DNA from: CCMP332 sp040218795
Lineage (GTDB): Bacteria > Bacteroidota > Bacteroidia > Cytophagales > CCMP332
DNA length: 64,000 bases
NCBI GenBank assembly: GCA_040218795.1
Contig: JAVJQT010000002.1
Coordinates: 62,001 to 126,000 of the forward strand
Reading direction: 5' to 3'
Each line of letters begins with the position of its first letter. The first letter of the stretch is position 1. Positions 35,871 to 45,047 of this stretch are shown piece after piece. The translations under genes were made by a program, and so were the position numbers. The notes beneath the pieces were generated by a model. It was not told the DNA's origin, did no database searches, and was given only the letters and a program-made list of their open reading frames with translations.

Positions 35871-36637
35871 TCTTCCAGAAAACTGCCTAATATCGAACTC
35901 GATTCTTTTCCCCTGTTTTGACCATAAGGAGCCAAAGCCTGGACCAATTTTCTAATTGGCATTGATTGTAGCCAAACTTTGCCGGTACCTTGCAAAGTGG
36001 CAAGAAACAAACCCTCACCTCCGAATACCATCGATTTCAGTCCGCCTGCCTTGGCCACATTAAAATCCAATTGTGATTCATAAGCTACAATACAACCAGT
36101 ATCGACACGTAAAAGGTTGTTGTTCAATTCTTTTTCTACAATAGTACCACCTGCATGAATAAAGGCTTTTCCATCTCCTTGCAACTTTTGCATGATAAAT
36201 CCTTCACCACCTACTAAACCTGAACCAAATCTTTTATTAAATGTAATGGAAATTTTAGTCCCCAATGCTGCACATAAAAAGCCATCCTTTTGAACGATTA
36301 ATTCACTATTTGTTCTCTCTGACAAATCTATTGGAATGACTGTTCCAGGATAAGGAGCAGCAAATGCCACTCTTTGTTTGCCCTGACCGCGATTTGTAAA
36401 ATGTGTCATAAAGACTGATTCGCCGGTTAATAGACGACTTCCTGCTGAGAGCAATTTCCCCATTAAACCCTGATCGGGATTGGATCCGTCTCCCATTTTT
36501 GTTTCAAAGCTAATGCCCTCATCCATGTACATCATTGCACCGGCCTCTGCAATTACAGTTTCATTTGGATCGAGTTCAACTTCAACTAACTGAATGTCAT
36601 CCCCAATAATTTTGTAATCTATTTCATGTGAATTCAT
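35867..36637 (-). CDS. TIGR00266/AIM24-family protein
   Basis: The 256-residue protein of the TIGR00266 (AIM24-like) family has a beta-rich fold. The segments PNETVIAEAGAMMYMDEGI, GKQRVAFAAPYPGTVIP and VGGEGFIMQKLQGDGKAFIHAGG match the family's repeated glycine-rich strands. Yeast AIM24 is a mitochondrial inner-membrane protein; bacterial roles are unknown. It lies 5 bases downstream of a small hypothetical gene on the same strand, so they are probably co-transcribed. Confidence 0.88.
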   Translation of the reverse strand: MNSHEIDYKIIGDDIQLVEVELDPNETVIAEAGAMMYMDEGISFETKMGDGSNPDQGLMGKLLSAGSRLLTGESVFMTHFTNRGQGKQRVAFAAPYPGTVIPIDLSERTNSELIVQKDGFLCAALGTKISITFNKRFGSGLVGGEGFIMQKLQGDGKAFIHAGGTIVEKELNNNLLRVDTGCIVAYESQLDFNVAKAGGLKSMVFGGEGLFLATLQGTGKVWLQSMPIRKLVQALAPYGQNRGKESSSILGSFLED

Positions 36638-36642
36638 TGATC

Positions 36643-36843
36643 TTATTTTTTGTCTTCACCCTTATCAATGTCGTCGCGATCACGCAGTTTTTTATCATCG
36701 ACATTTTTATTCAAGAATTTATTGATTTTTTCAATGTCCATATTGCTCTGTATTTCTCCGAAATTATTGATACTAATTTCGAAGCCGTCTAAATCCTTAT
36801 GAACTCGAGGTTTGGTCTTTGGTTTTTTCTTCTTATTTGCCAT
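36643..36843 (-). CDS. small charged hypothetical protein
   Basis: This is a 66-residue lysine-rich protein: MANKKKKPKTKPRVHKDL, then DGFEISINNFGEI and a C-terminal tail of Asp, Lys and Arg. It has no known domain. The sequence resembles short conserved Bacteroidota proteins by my recognition only. It ends 5 bases before the TIGR00266 gene, and lies 47 bases from gltX on the same strand. Confidence 0.65.
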   Translation of the reverse strand: MANKKKKPKTKPRVHKDLDGFEISINNFGEIQSNMDIEKINKFLNKNVDDKKLRDRDDIDKGEDKK

Positions 36844-36890
36844 ATCCCTTTTTTATTTAAAGTTACAAAAAAGGAAATTCAATAATTGGT

Positions 36891-38411
36891 TTAGCCAATT
36901 TTCTCCAATGCGAGATTTAAACGGGCAATAAGTTCTTTTTTCCCTAATATTTCCAATAAAACCATCAGATCGGGTCCCATGCCTGCACCTGTAACAGCCA
37001 ATCTCAGTGCCGGCATTACTTTACCCATTTTAATACCCATTTCCGCTGTAGTGTCGTAATACAATTGCTTTATTTTATCAGCTTTAAAATCATTTAGATT
37101 TTCAAGGTTTTCAGCAAATTGCTTAATGGCTCTTTTGGCATCCATGTCCCATTTTTTCTCAACAACATTCGGATCGTAATTCAGTGGACGCTCGAAACAA
37201 GATCGACTTTCATCAAACAGGTCTGAAGGGAATATCAATCTTTCTTTTACAAGCTCAATTATATCATTGAGTTTTTCCTCATCGTATTCAAGGCCTTCTT
37301 TTTTTAGGTCTTCAATTAGGAATTGCGATAATTCCGCATTTGATTTTTGACGTAAATAGTGCTGATTGAACCACTTGGCCTTTTCAATGTCAAATTTTGT
37401 TCCCGCTTTTCCGATTCTGGAAATACTGAATTTTTCAATAAGGTCATCCAGACTGAAAAACTCTTCATTATTTCCCGGACTCCAGCCAAGCATAGCCAGA
37501 AAGTTATTCATCGTTTCAGGAAGAAATCCTCTTTCTCGAAAGCCAGTACTTTTTTCTCCAGTTTCGGGGTCGGTCCAGTTCAAAGGGAACACGGGGAATC
37601 CTAGTTTGTCGCCATCTCTCTTACTCAATTTTCCATTTCCGTCGGGTTTTAAGATTAATGGCAAATGAGCGAATTCAGGCATTTCACTTTCCCATCCGAG
37701 ATATTTATATAAAAGGACATGCAAAGGCGCAGAGGGCAGCCATTCTTCACCTCTGATCACATGAGTGATCTTCATAAAGTGGTCATCTACGATATTGGCC
37801 AAATGGTAGGTAGGCATTCCATCGGACTTTAAAATAACCTTATCGTCAATTGTTTCCGATTCTACCATTACCCAGCCACGAACAAGATCATTGAGTCTTA
37901 CCTCCTCTTTTCTTGGAACTTTTAAACGCACAACATAAGGCTCACCAGAGTTTAAACGCTTTTCTACTTCGTCTTCGGGTAGTGTGAGCGAGTTTTTCAT
38001 ACTTTCTCGAGTTACAGAATTGTACTGAGGATTAGGAACCCTTGCCGCTTTAAGTTTTTCGCGCATGGCATCCAACTCTTCCGGAGTGTCAAAAGCATAA
38101 TATGCGTTTCCATTATCGATAAGTCGATCGGCATATTGCTTGTACATATTTTTTCTTTCAGATTGTCTGTAGGGTTCGTATTTACCGGGATTAAGCGGAC
38201 TCTCATCCGGAGTAATGCCCAGCCAGTCCAATGCCTCCATTATGTAATTTTCAGCACCCGGCACAAAACGTGTTTGATCAGTATCTTCAATTCTTAGTAC
38301 AAAAGTCCCACCTTGATTTTTTGCAAAAAGAAAATTAAATAATGCTGTTCTTACTCCTCCTATATGCAATGGCCCTGTTGGGCTCGGTGCAAATCTTACT
38401 CTTACCGACAT
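36891..38411 (-). CDS. gltX: glutamyl-tRNA synthetase
   Basis: This class I aminoacyl-tRNA synthetase charges tRNA-Glu. The 506 residues include the HIGH-type motif in SPTGPLHIGGVRTA (about 10-22), DTDQTRFVPG, and KLSKRDGDK (KMSKS-type). The length matches bacterial GltX. The ATG at 38411 is preferred to TTG 38417. A -7 box TACTTTTG precedes it by 17 bases. The zinc-binding cysteines of E. coli GltX are not evident in the middle domain, as is common in this phylum (inference). Confidence 0.96.
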   Translation of the reverse strand: MSVRVRFAPSPTGPLHIGGVRTALFNFLFAKNQGGTFVLRIEDTDQTRFVPGAENYIMEALDWLGITPDESPLNPGKYEPYRQSERKNMYKQYADRLIDNGNAYYAFDTPEELDAMREKLKAARVPNPQYNSVTRESMKNSLTLPEDEVEKRLNSGEPYVVRLKVPRKEEVRLNDLVRGWVMVESETIDDKVILKSDGMPTYHLANIVDDHFMKITHVIRGEEWLPSAPLHVLLYKYLGWESEMPEFAHLPLILKPDGNGKLSKRDGDKLGFPVFPLNWTDPETGEKSTGFRERGFLPETMNNFLAMLGWSPGNNEEFFSLDDLIEKFSISRIGKAGTKFDIEKAKWFNQHYLRQKSNAELSQFLIEDLKKEGLEYDEEKLNDIIELVKERLIFPSDLFDESRSCFERPLNYDPNVVEKKWDMDAKRAIKQFAENLENLNDFKADKIKQLYYDTTAEMGIKMGKVMPALRLAVTGAGMGPDLMVLLEILGKKELIARLNLALEKIG

Positions 38412-38427
38412 AGTCAAAAATTTTGTG

Positions 38428-38435
38428 CAAAAGTA
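38428..38435 (-). promoter_or_regulatory. -7 box (TACTTTTG) of gltX
   Basis: The minus strand reads TACTTTTG (TAnnTTTG), 17 bases upstream of the gltX ATG, leaving a leader of about 10 bases. There is no TTG at the usual spacing upstream. Confidence 0.45.
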
Positions 38436-38471
38436 TAAAAGAAGGGGCGTTTATCTTAGAAAATGCAAGGT

Positions 38472-38939
38472 TCAATTGAATATATGTAAAAGCAGGTCGC
38501 GACTTTTTTTTGAATGGAGATTAAAATTGCCGAGGACAATAGAATAGTTGATGAGCAAAACAACAAGAGCTGCTAATGAATATTCTATTTTAAAAAATAT
38601 TAATAGAAAGAATACTGAAGTCAGAATACAAATTGATGTCCATAAACTCAGGTACAATTTGGAACCTCTATGCAGGTCATATTCCAACTTAAGGAGTGAT
38701 TCATCTTCGCCTTCAACAAATTCTCCACGAATCATTGGGATAAAATATTGAGGATATGATGTGTTTTGAGAAATGATGAAAGAGTTATTTTTCAACAAAC
38801 CGTTGAAAATGATATTCTTTGTGTCTTTTGAGTTTTTCCGACTTGGAGAAGCGACTTTCTCCTTGAGTTTATCTAGTAAAATGTTTTGAGAAGCAGTAAA
38901 CAAATGTGTCTCCCGGATGTAAAGTCCTGGAAAATGCAT
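38472..38939 (-). CDS. small two-helix membrane protein of unknown function
   Basis: The 155-residue protein has a polar N-terminal half (about 1-90, rich in Lys, Asn, Glu) and a C-terminal helical hairpin (about 95-140, with SLWTSICILTSVFFLLIFF and SLAALVVLLINYSIVLG). No known motif is seen. Its ATG starts at the last base of the RidA gene, so it is co-transcribed with RidA. The function is unknown. Confidence 0.68.
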   Translation of the reverse strand: MHFPGLYIRETHLFTASQNILLDKLKEKVASPSRKNSKDTKNIIFNGLLKNNSFIISQNTSYPQYFIPMIRGEFVEGEDESLLKLEYDLHRGSKLYLSLWTSICILTSVFFLLIFFKIEYSLAALVVLLINYSIVLGNFNLHSKKSRDLLLHIFN

Positions 38940-39319
38940 TATTTAACTGCAATGCAGGAGATTTCAACATTGACATCTTTCGGTAAACGAGATACTTCAA
39001 CCGTCTCTCTTGCAGGGGGATCCTCTTTAAAGAAATTGCCGTATACCTGATTTACTTTAACAAAATCATCCATATTCTTTAAGAAAATACTGCATTTTAC
39101 TACGTGAGAGTAGTCCATACCGGCCTCATTTAATATGGCGCCAATGTTTTCCATAACCCTCTGGGTTTCAAGTTCAATGTATTCAACTTCCATTTTACCG
39201 GTATCCGCATTCATGGCAATCTGCCCTGATATATAAAGTGTATTACCGGCATAAACCGATTGGGAATAAGGCCCGATTGGTTCGGGTGCATCGCTTGAAT
39301 TGATAATTTTTTTGCTCAT
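38939..39319 (-). CDS. ridA: RidA/YjgF enamine deaminase
   Basis: RidA hydrolyses reactive enamine/imine intermediates made by PLP enzymes such as threonine dehydratase. The 126 residues match the family: EPIGPYSQSVYAGNTLYISGQI at the N-terminus (in parts) and ARETVEVSRLPKDVNVEIS with the conserved Arg at the C-terminus. It overlaps by one base the small membrane protein downstream. Trimeric cytosolic proteins of this length are typical. Confidence 0.92.
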   Translation of the reverse strand: MSKKIINSSDAPEPIGPYSQSVYAGNTLYISGQIAMNADTGKMEVEYIELETQRVMENIGAILNEAGMDYSHVVKCSIFLKNMDDFVKVNQVYGNFFKEDPPARETVEVSRLPKDVNVEISCIAVK

Positions 39320-39349
39320 TTTTGAAATTCTGAATTAAGAATTAAAGAT

Positions 39350-40012
39350 ATGAATGTTTTTGCGATAGGTGGAGAGATACGGACAAAGGAATTAAAGGCA
39401 CTATATAATCAAATTGAAACAGCTGAAGATTTTACAGAAATATCAGATAAAATTAAAGCCGGTGATGCCGTGATTCATTTTTGGGAAAGCGAAAGTATTG
39501 ACGATTTGCAAGCGCTATTAGCTAATCGGGAAATTCATATTTTAATAAATACCCTCAACACAAGTCTGTCAGAATTAAAAGTATTCCTAGGCACGGTCAA
39601 TTCCAATGTAATGGGCTTTGCAGGCATTCCTGGATTTATTAATCGGAACAAATGGGAAATCACGGCCTTAGATGATCACGCGATTATAAATTCAAAAGAA
39701 TTATTTAAGCTTTTAAAAGTAAAACCAATTCGGGTTCAGGATCGAGTTGGGATGGTCACACCGCGTGTTGTATCTATGATAATAAATGAAGCTTATTTTA
39801 CTGTTATGGAGGGAACGGCGGAAAAAGCAGACATTGATATTGCGATGAAATTGGGTACGAATTATCCTGAAGGTCCATTTGCCTGGTTGGATAAAATTGG
39901 AATAGAGCATATTTATGAATTACTCGATGCGCTCTACGAAGACACCAAAGAAGAACGCTACAAAATATGTCCCTTGTTAAAACAGGAGTATCTCAACTCA
40001 ATGAGTAATTAA
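39350..40012 (+). CDS. 3-hydroxyacyl-CoA dehydrogenase-like protein with degenerate Rossmann domain
   Basis: This is a 220-residue protein whose C-terminal part (about 122-215) matches the 3-hydroxyacyl-CoA dehydrogenase C-terminal domain: VQDRVGMVTPRVVSMIINEAYF, and GTNYPEGPFAWLDKIG. In the N-terminal part the GxGxxG NAD site is absent (it starts MNVFAIGGEI), and the catalytic GMHFFNP segment reads GFAGIPGF. It cannot be a normal dehydrogenase. It could be a binding or structural protein. It is divergent from RidA and convergent with glmS. Confidence 0.7.
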   Translation: MNVFAIGGEIRTKELKALYNQIETAEDFTEISDKIKAGDAVIHFWESESIDDLQALLANREIHILINTLNTSLSELKVFLGTVNSNVMGFAGIPGFINRNKWEITALDDHAIINSKELFKLLKVKPIRVQDRVGMVTPRVVSMIINEAYFTVMEGTAEKADIDIAMKLGTNYPEGPFAWLDKIGIEHIYELLDALYEDTKEERYKICPLLKQEYLNSMSN

Positions 40013-40069
40013 CATTTATTTCGAGCAGCTAAGTACTTGTTAGGTTAGCGTATAATTGTAATAAAAGTT

Positions 40070-41905
40070 TTATTCTACAGTCACAGATTTCGCCAAATTT
40101 CTTGGCTGATCAACATTAGTTCCCCTTAATACTGCAATATGATATGATAAAAGTTGCAATGGAACTACAGAAACCATTGGCGACAATGCTTCATGACAAT
40201 GTGGGATTTCTATTGTATAATCCGCAATTGTTGGTATGATATCATCACCCTCTGTAACAATTGCTATAATTCTTCCTTTTCTGGCTTTTACTTCCTGGAT
40301 ATTCGAAATTATTTTGTCATAGGAACTGTCCTTTGTTGCAATCACAACTACCGGCATTTCTTCATCAATTAAGGCAATTGGACCATGCTTCATTTCAGCA
40401 GCGGGATAGCCCTCAGCGTGGATATAGGAAATTTCTTTAAGTTTTAATGCACCTTCTAATGCAACAGGGAAATTATATCCTCTACCCAGATAAAGGAAGT
40501 TGCTAACGTCTTTAAATTCTATGGCTATTTTTTTAATAAGCTCATCCTGTTTGAGCACTTTTTCAACCTTGTCGGGAATAGAATTCAAGTCCACAAGTAT
40601 TTCCTGATAAGTTCTTCTTCTCAAGGTACCCCGGGCATCGGCGAGAATCAAAGCCATCATCGAAAGTACGGTAAGTTGTGCTGTAAAAGCTTTGGTACTT
40701 GCTACACCAATTTCGGGACCTGCATGTGTATATGCGCCTTCATGAGAAAATCTGGCGATGGAAGAACCCACTACATTGCAAACACCAAATATTATTGCGC
40801 CTTTGGATTTAGCAAGTTCCATTGCTGCCAAAGTATCCGCAGTTTCACCGGATTGTGAAATAGCAATTACGACATCTCCTTCTTTTAAAACAGGATTTCT
40901 ATAGCGGAATTCAGAAGCGTATTCAACCTCTACCGGAATTCTGGCAAATTCTTCAATTAAATATTCTGCTACAAGTCCCGAATGCCAGGAAGTACCACAA
41001 GCCACAATAATAATTCTTTCTGCCTTAACGAATTTATTGTGGTACTCGCGAATCCCACCCAGGGCAACTTTACCATTATCCAGCTGTACCCTTCCTCGCA
41101 TAGAATCGCGAATTGATTTAGGCTGTTCAAAAATTTCTTTTAACATGAAATGATCAAAGCCACTTTTTTCAATGGATTCCAACTCCATTTCAAGTTTGTG
41201 TATTAACGGGCTTTTAACAACATCTTCTGTGTTTTTTATGGATAGATTGCCATCTCTTATAACTGCGATTTCAAAATCGTCCAGATAAACAACTTCATTG
41301 GTATATTCTATAATTGGGGTTGCATCAGAAGCAATTAGGAATTCATCTTTTCCAACGCCAATTACCAAAGGACTTCCTTTTCTTGCGGCAATTAATTGAT
41401 TGGGATTGTCAAGGGAAATTATGACAATTGCATAGGCGCCTATTACCTCATTCAATGCCAATCGCACTGCTTCTTCCAGAAGACAATCGTGAGAATTTTT
41501 GATGTATTCAATGAAATGAATTAAAACCTCCGAATCTGTTTCACTGGTAAACTTATGCCCTTTACTTTCCAGTTCTTTCTTAATTGAACTGTAATTTTCA
41601 ATGATTCCATTGTGAATTATTGCATGATCCGTGGTAGAAGAATAATGCGGATGGGCATTTATATCATTTGGTTCACCATGAGTAGCCCAACGAGTATGGC
41701 CTATGCCAACAACGCCTTCCGTGTCTTGATTTTCGATGAATGCTTCAAGGTCAGAAACCTTCCCTTTTTTCTTGAAAACTTTAAGATCTCCATTTAAAAT
41801 TGCAATTCCCGCACTGTCATATCCTCGATATTCCAATCGGTGCAATCCTTTTAAAATGATAGGTGCAGCCTGCTTTTGTCCTATATAGCCAACTATTCCA
41901 CACAT
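40070..41905 (-). CDS. glmS: GlmS, glutamine-fructose-6-phosphate aminotransferase
   Basis: GlmS makes glucosamine-6-phosphate from fructose-6-phosphate and glutamine, feeding peptidoglycan and LPS. The 611 residues begin MCGIVGYIG with the catalytic Cys2; the GATase domain (1-240) is followed by two SIS domains (about 290-430 and 460-600), with SQSGETADT, EGALKLKEISYIHAEG and the C-terminal KSVTVE. It is the last gene of a probable operon with the DUF4270 lipoprotein and the GT5-like gene (gaps of 13 bases). Confidence 0.98.
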   Translation of the reverse strand: MCGIVGYIGQKQAAPIILKGLHRLEYRGYDSAGIAILNGDLKVFKKKGKVSDLEAFIENQDTEGVVGIGHTRWATHGEPNDINAHPHYSSTTDHAIIHNGIIENYSSIKKELESKGHKFTSETDSEVLIHFIEYIKNSHDCLLEEAVRLALNEVIGAYAIVIISLDNPNQLIAARKGSPLVIGVGKDEFLIASDATPIIEYTNEVVYLDDFEIAVIRDGNLSIKNTEDVVKSPLIHKLEMELESIEKSGFDHFMLKEIFEQPKSIRDSMRGRVQLDNGKVALGGIREYHNKFVKAERIIIVACGTSWHSGLVAEYLIEEFARIPVEVEYASEFRYRNPVLKEGDVVIAISQSGETADTLAAMELAKSKGAIIFGVCNVVGSSIARFSHEGAYTHAGPEIGVASTKAFTAQLTVLSMMALILADARGTLRRRTYQEILVDLNSIPDKVEKVLKQDELIKKIAIEFKDVSNFLYLGRGYNFPVALEGALKLKEISYIHAEGYPAAEMKHGPIALIDEEMPVVVIATKDSSYDKIISNIQEVKARKGRIIAIVTEGDDIIPTIADYTIEIPHCHEALSPMVSVVPLQLLSYHIAVLRGTNVDQPRNLAKSVTVE

Positions 41906-41918
41906 AATTTTCTAATAT

Positions 41919-43196
41919 TTAATTGATCGGTATGTAATACACAATAAGTTTAACGGGGCTTCCTTCATCTTTATAGGCCCCAAATTTCAATTGATTGACA
42001 GAAGATCCATTCAAGGAAGGAATCACTATTAAATCTGTAACACTTTCTCTACTACTAATTAATTCTCCAAAATAGGATGTCACATCTAAGGAATAGGTAT
42101 TGTTAAACCTGCTTCCCGATCCTACTTCTCCACCATTGTATAAGTCTAGGTTATCATTAGAATCCACTTTAAACAAAAACAGTTCAAGTGGGGGGGAATA
42201 ATAATCATCATTATCTACGTTGGCATCTATGGATAATATGGCTTGTTCAACGATAATACTTCGATGTAGGTTTCTTAAATTTTTAAATGTAGGAAAATCA
42301 AAACGACTGATTATTCCTGTACCGGCGAGTAAAAAAACTTCATCATTTGTAAGTTCCGAGCTGATTTTTTGATTGTTTGCTTTTAAATCTGAAAGAAGAG
42401 GAGGCCGATCATGGGAAATTTGATTAAACCTTTGATAATTGACTGATATAGGAAATTTATAAAAAGTGGTATCGGCTGTAGAATCAACACTTGTTCTGTA
42501 ATAAAGGAAAATTCCTGAAGTGATGGTAGATGTGGTCGATGAAGCCGGATCTACCTCGAATCCTATTACAGATCCTTCCGAGGTCTTTGTAATTAATGCC
42601 AATCCTTTAAAATATTCGATAAAGTCCAGCGGATCATCGAAAAATTCCAATTCTCTATCATTAAAAAACTTCTTTCCCAGTTCACTTAAATTTATTCTCA
42701 AATTCTCATCCTGAATATCCTGGGCTGAAAATATTACCTCTGCAAGAGTGTCTTTATCGTATTCAAGCGATTCAGATGCCAGATAGCTTTTATTGAGATC
42801 AAATCCTTCTTTTAAGCGGTGAACACCCATTTTAATGCTGGCATCAGGATTTCCAAATACATAATTTGGCCTTAAGACTAAAATCATCGAATCAAACTGC
42901 GGATTTTCAATATTTAGAAAATTATTTCCGGTGATAGCGGTTTGGAGAAATGCATTGCAGGTTGTTGTACCAAAATTTTCATTTTCTACTTTCCCGACCA
43001 GCAAAGTACTTGCCGATGAAGTAACAATAGAGTCTCTTAAAAAAGTACTTGTTTCTATGTTAAAGGTATCGACAAGAATAGCCTTTAGATTATCGCCATT
43101 ACCAATATCTGGAGCAGAGATATTTTCTTTATTTGTGCAAGACCAAAGAAAAAAGGCCGGTACGATTAATCGAACCAGCCAAGATTTTAATAACAT
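41919..43196 (-). CDS. DUF4270-family lipoprotein
   Basis: The 425-residue predicted lipoprotein has the signal MLLKSWLVRLIVPAFFLWSC, with the lipobox Cys20, then the family segments: GKVENENFGTTTCNAFLQT and a long beta-rich region. DUF4270 proteins are exported lipoproteins of Bacteroidota with unknown function, often next to glmS or panC. The ATG at 43196 gives the clean lipobox; a longer open frame upstream overlaps the previous gene. It lies 13 bases from both neighbours in the same direction, which fits one transcript. Confidence 0.85.
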   Translation of the reverse strand: MLLKSWLVRLIVPAFFLWSCTNKENISAPDIGNGDNLKAILVDTFNIETSTFLRDSIVTSSASTLLVGKVENENFGTTTCNAFLQTAITGNNFLNIENPQFDSMILVLRPNYVFGNPDASIKMGVHRLKEGFDLNKSYLASESLEYDKDTLAEVIFSAQDIQDENLRINLSELGKKFFNDRELEFFDDPLDFIEYFKGLALITKTSEGSVIGFEVDPASSTTSTITSGIFLYYRTSVDSTADTTFYKFPISVNYQRFNQISHDRPPLLSDLKANNQKISSELTNDEVFLLAGTGIISRFDFPTFKNLRNLHRSIIVEQAILSIDANVDNDDYYSPPLELFLFKVDSNDNLDLYNGGEVGSGSRFNNTYSLDVTSYFGELISSRESVTDLIVIPSLNGSSVNQLKFGAYKDEGSPVKLIVYYIPIN

Positions 43197-43209
43197 ATTA
43201 TTTTCCGGA

Positions 43210-44022
43210 TTAACCTGCCAAATCGTGGTATAAGTTGTATACATTGTCGACCATTTCATCATCGGAAGCAATGGTTTGAAGTTTTTTATTGCTTTGCAAA
43301 TCTTCAAAAATTGTTGCGAGATTATCTTCAACTGCATCTCCTGCATGTAGTACTTTATCGGCATATTGGGTTGCAATTTTAATGAATCCTTCGAAATCCG
43401 CTGATTTTAGAGGACTAAGAAGATTCTCATCTATATCAATCATCCTTGCTTTCTCAAGCAGATCTTGTCCAAATTTATGTGTAAATCCATTATCATAAAC
43501 AGTATACACACTTTTGGCATTTTTGAAAATAGGATCATTTTTATATGTTGTTTTTAAATAAAGCGGGATTAAACCTGTGATCCAGTCATGACAATGCACA
43601 ATATCCGGAGCCCAACCAAGTTTTTTTACGGTTTCTAAAACACCTTTACAGAAAAATACTGCTCTTTCACCGTTATCCTCATAAAACTTATTTTGTTTAT
43701 CGTAGAAAACGGACTTTCTGTGGAAATAGTCTTCATTGTCGATAAAATATACCTGTAATTTGGCATTTGGGATAGAAGCAACCTTAATTACAAGTGGTTT
43801 TTCCTCATCGCCCACCGGAATATTTATGCCTGAAAGTCTTACAACTTCATGCAATCTGTTCTTTCTTTCGTTTATTAAACCAAAGCGGGGAACAAGTATT
43901 CTGATTTCCATACCCCTTTCCTGCATAGCCTGAGGCAATTTTCTTACGAATTCTGCCACTTTGGTGGTTTGAAGAAATGGATTAATTTCTGATGAAGCGT
44001 AAAGAATACGAAGCTTTGACAT
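43210..44022 (-). CDS. glycogen-synthase-like GT5 N-terminal domain protein (truncated)
   Basis: This is a 270-residue protein equal only to the N-terminal GT5 domain of glycogen/starch synthase; the C-terminal GT1 half is absent. It begins KLRILYASSEINPF and has GWAPDIVHCHDWITGLIPLYL, as in the family. The KxGGLxDV ADP-glucose motif is missing: the corresponding place reads TTKVAEFVRKLPQAM. Thus it is probably not a glucosyltransferase. It heads the operon with DUF4270 and glmS and is divergent from panC. The ATG at 44022 is used. Confidence 0.82.
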   Translation of the reverse strand: MSKLRILYASSEINPFLQTTKVAEFVRKLPQAMQERGMEIRILVPRFGLINERKNRLHEVVRLSGINIPVGDEEKPLVIKVASIPNAKLQVYFIDNEDYFHRKSVFYDKQNKFYEDNGERAVFFCKGVLETVKKLGWAPDIVHCHDWITGLIPLYLKTTYKNDPIFKNAKSVYTVYDNGFTHKFGQDLLEKARMIDIDENLLSPLKSADFEGFIKIATQYADKVLHAGDAVEDNLATIFEDLQSNKKLQTIASDDEMVDNVYNLYHDLAG

Positions 44023-44060
44023 ATATAATGGATTTGTTAAAAGATTGGCTAAATAGCTCA

Positions 44061-44091
44061 CAAAAATACCACTAATTTTGAATATTTACAA
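44061..44091 (-). promoter_or_regulatory. promoter (TTG-N20-TATTTTTG) of the GT5-DUF4270-glmS operon
   Basis: On the minus strand TTG (44091-44089) is followed after 20 bases by TATTTTTG (44068-44061). This is an exact TTG/TAnnTTTG Bacteroidota promoter with good spacing, ending 39 bases upstream of the ATG at 44022. Confidence 0.7.
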
Positions 44092-44131
44092 CCATATGCT
44101 TTATTTGGCTCCATTCTAATAAAGCCCGGCC

Positions 44132-44980
44132 TTGGATGTAATTAGCCGAATTGACCACCTGAATGAAATTGTTCGGGATAATAAGAAAAATTTAAAGACC
44201 TCTGGATTTGTACCCACGATGGGCGCTTTGCATGATGGTCATTTTTCATTGATAACTAGAAGTATCAAAGAAAATGATATTAGCATCTGCAGCATCTTTG
44301 TTAATCCACTACAGTTTAACAACCCCGTCGATCTCAAAAAATACCCCAGAGATCTGGAAAAGGATATTGATCAATTAAGAAATTTAAATTGTGATTATGT
44401 CTTTGCTCCTGATAGTTCAGAGTTTTATAGAGAAAAACCAAAAATTGAATTGGATTTTGGTTCATTGGGTCGAGTGTTGGAAGGTCGCTTCAGACCCGGT
44501 CATTTTAACGGTGTTGCTATTGTTGTATCCCGGTTACTGCATTTGGTTGAACCTGATAAAGCTTATTTCGGGCTAAAAGATTTGCAGCAATTTTATATTG
44601 TGCGTCAAATGTGTCTTGATTTGGGAATTAAATCTGAGATTGTTCCTTGCGATATCATAAGGGAAGAGGATGGATTAGCCATGTCATCCAGAAATAGAAG
44701 ACTTGCGAAAGAAGAGAGAGAAATTGCACCATTGATTTATGAAAGCCTCAAAACAATTAAATCTGAAATTCAGAAAAGCACTATATTCAGTAATGCATTG
44801 AAAACGCAAATAGAACTTGAATTTCAGCGAAATAATATAAAACCGGAGTATCTTGAATTGGTAAGTTTGCCTGATTTTGATTTAAACCCAATACTCAAAA
44901 AAGGGAATACTTATGCCATTTGTATAGCTGCAATGCTTTCGGATATACGATTGATAGATAATATTAGGTTCCAATTGTAA
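44132..44980 (+). CDS. panC: PanC, pantothenate synthetase
   Basis: PanC joins pantoate and beta-alanine with ATP to make pantothenate. The 282 residues carry GFVPTMGALHDGHFSLI (HxGH-type, with HDGH), SIFVNPLQFNNP, and the KDLQQFYIVRQM segment, with RNRRL near the end of the catalytic domain. It starts at TTG 44132, as there is no nearby ATG and the next residues match the PanC N-terminus. panD follows with its own -7 box. Confidence 0.94.
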   Translation: MDVISRIDHLNEIVRDNKKNLKTSGFVPTMGALHDGHFSLITRSIKENDISICSIFVNPLQFNNPVDLKKYPRDLEKDIDQLRNLNCDYVFAPDSSEFYREKPKIELDFGSLGRVLEGRFRPGHFNGVAIVVSRLLHLVEPDKAYFGLKDLQQFYIVRQMCLDLGIKSEIVPCDIIREEDGLAMSSRNRRLAKEEREIAPLIYESLKTIKSEIQKSTIFSNALKTQIELEFQRNNIKPEYLELVSLPDFDLNPILKKGNTYAICIAAMLSDIRLIDNIRFQL

Positions 44981-45019
44981 ACATTAAAGGAACTAATTAG
45001 AAAGCATTTGGTTATTTTA

Positions 45020-45027
45020 TAACTTTG
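45020..45027 (+). promoter_or_regulatory. -7 box (TAACTTTG) of panD
   Basis: TAACTTTG matches TAnnTTTG and ends 21 bases before the panD ATG at 45048, between panC and panD. The -33 half is unclear. Confidence 0.45.
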
Positions 45028-45047
45028 CAGCCTCAATTTTGAGCTTC

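Noticed and set aside
40060..40074. AATAAAAGTTTTATT palindrome as a terminator between convergent genes
   Set aside because: It has only A-T pairs and a one-base loop and would be too weak; it overlaps the glmS stop.
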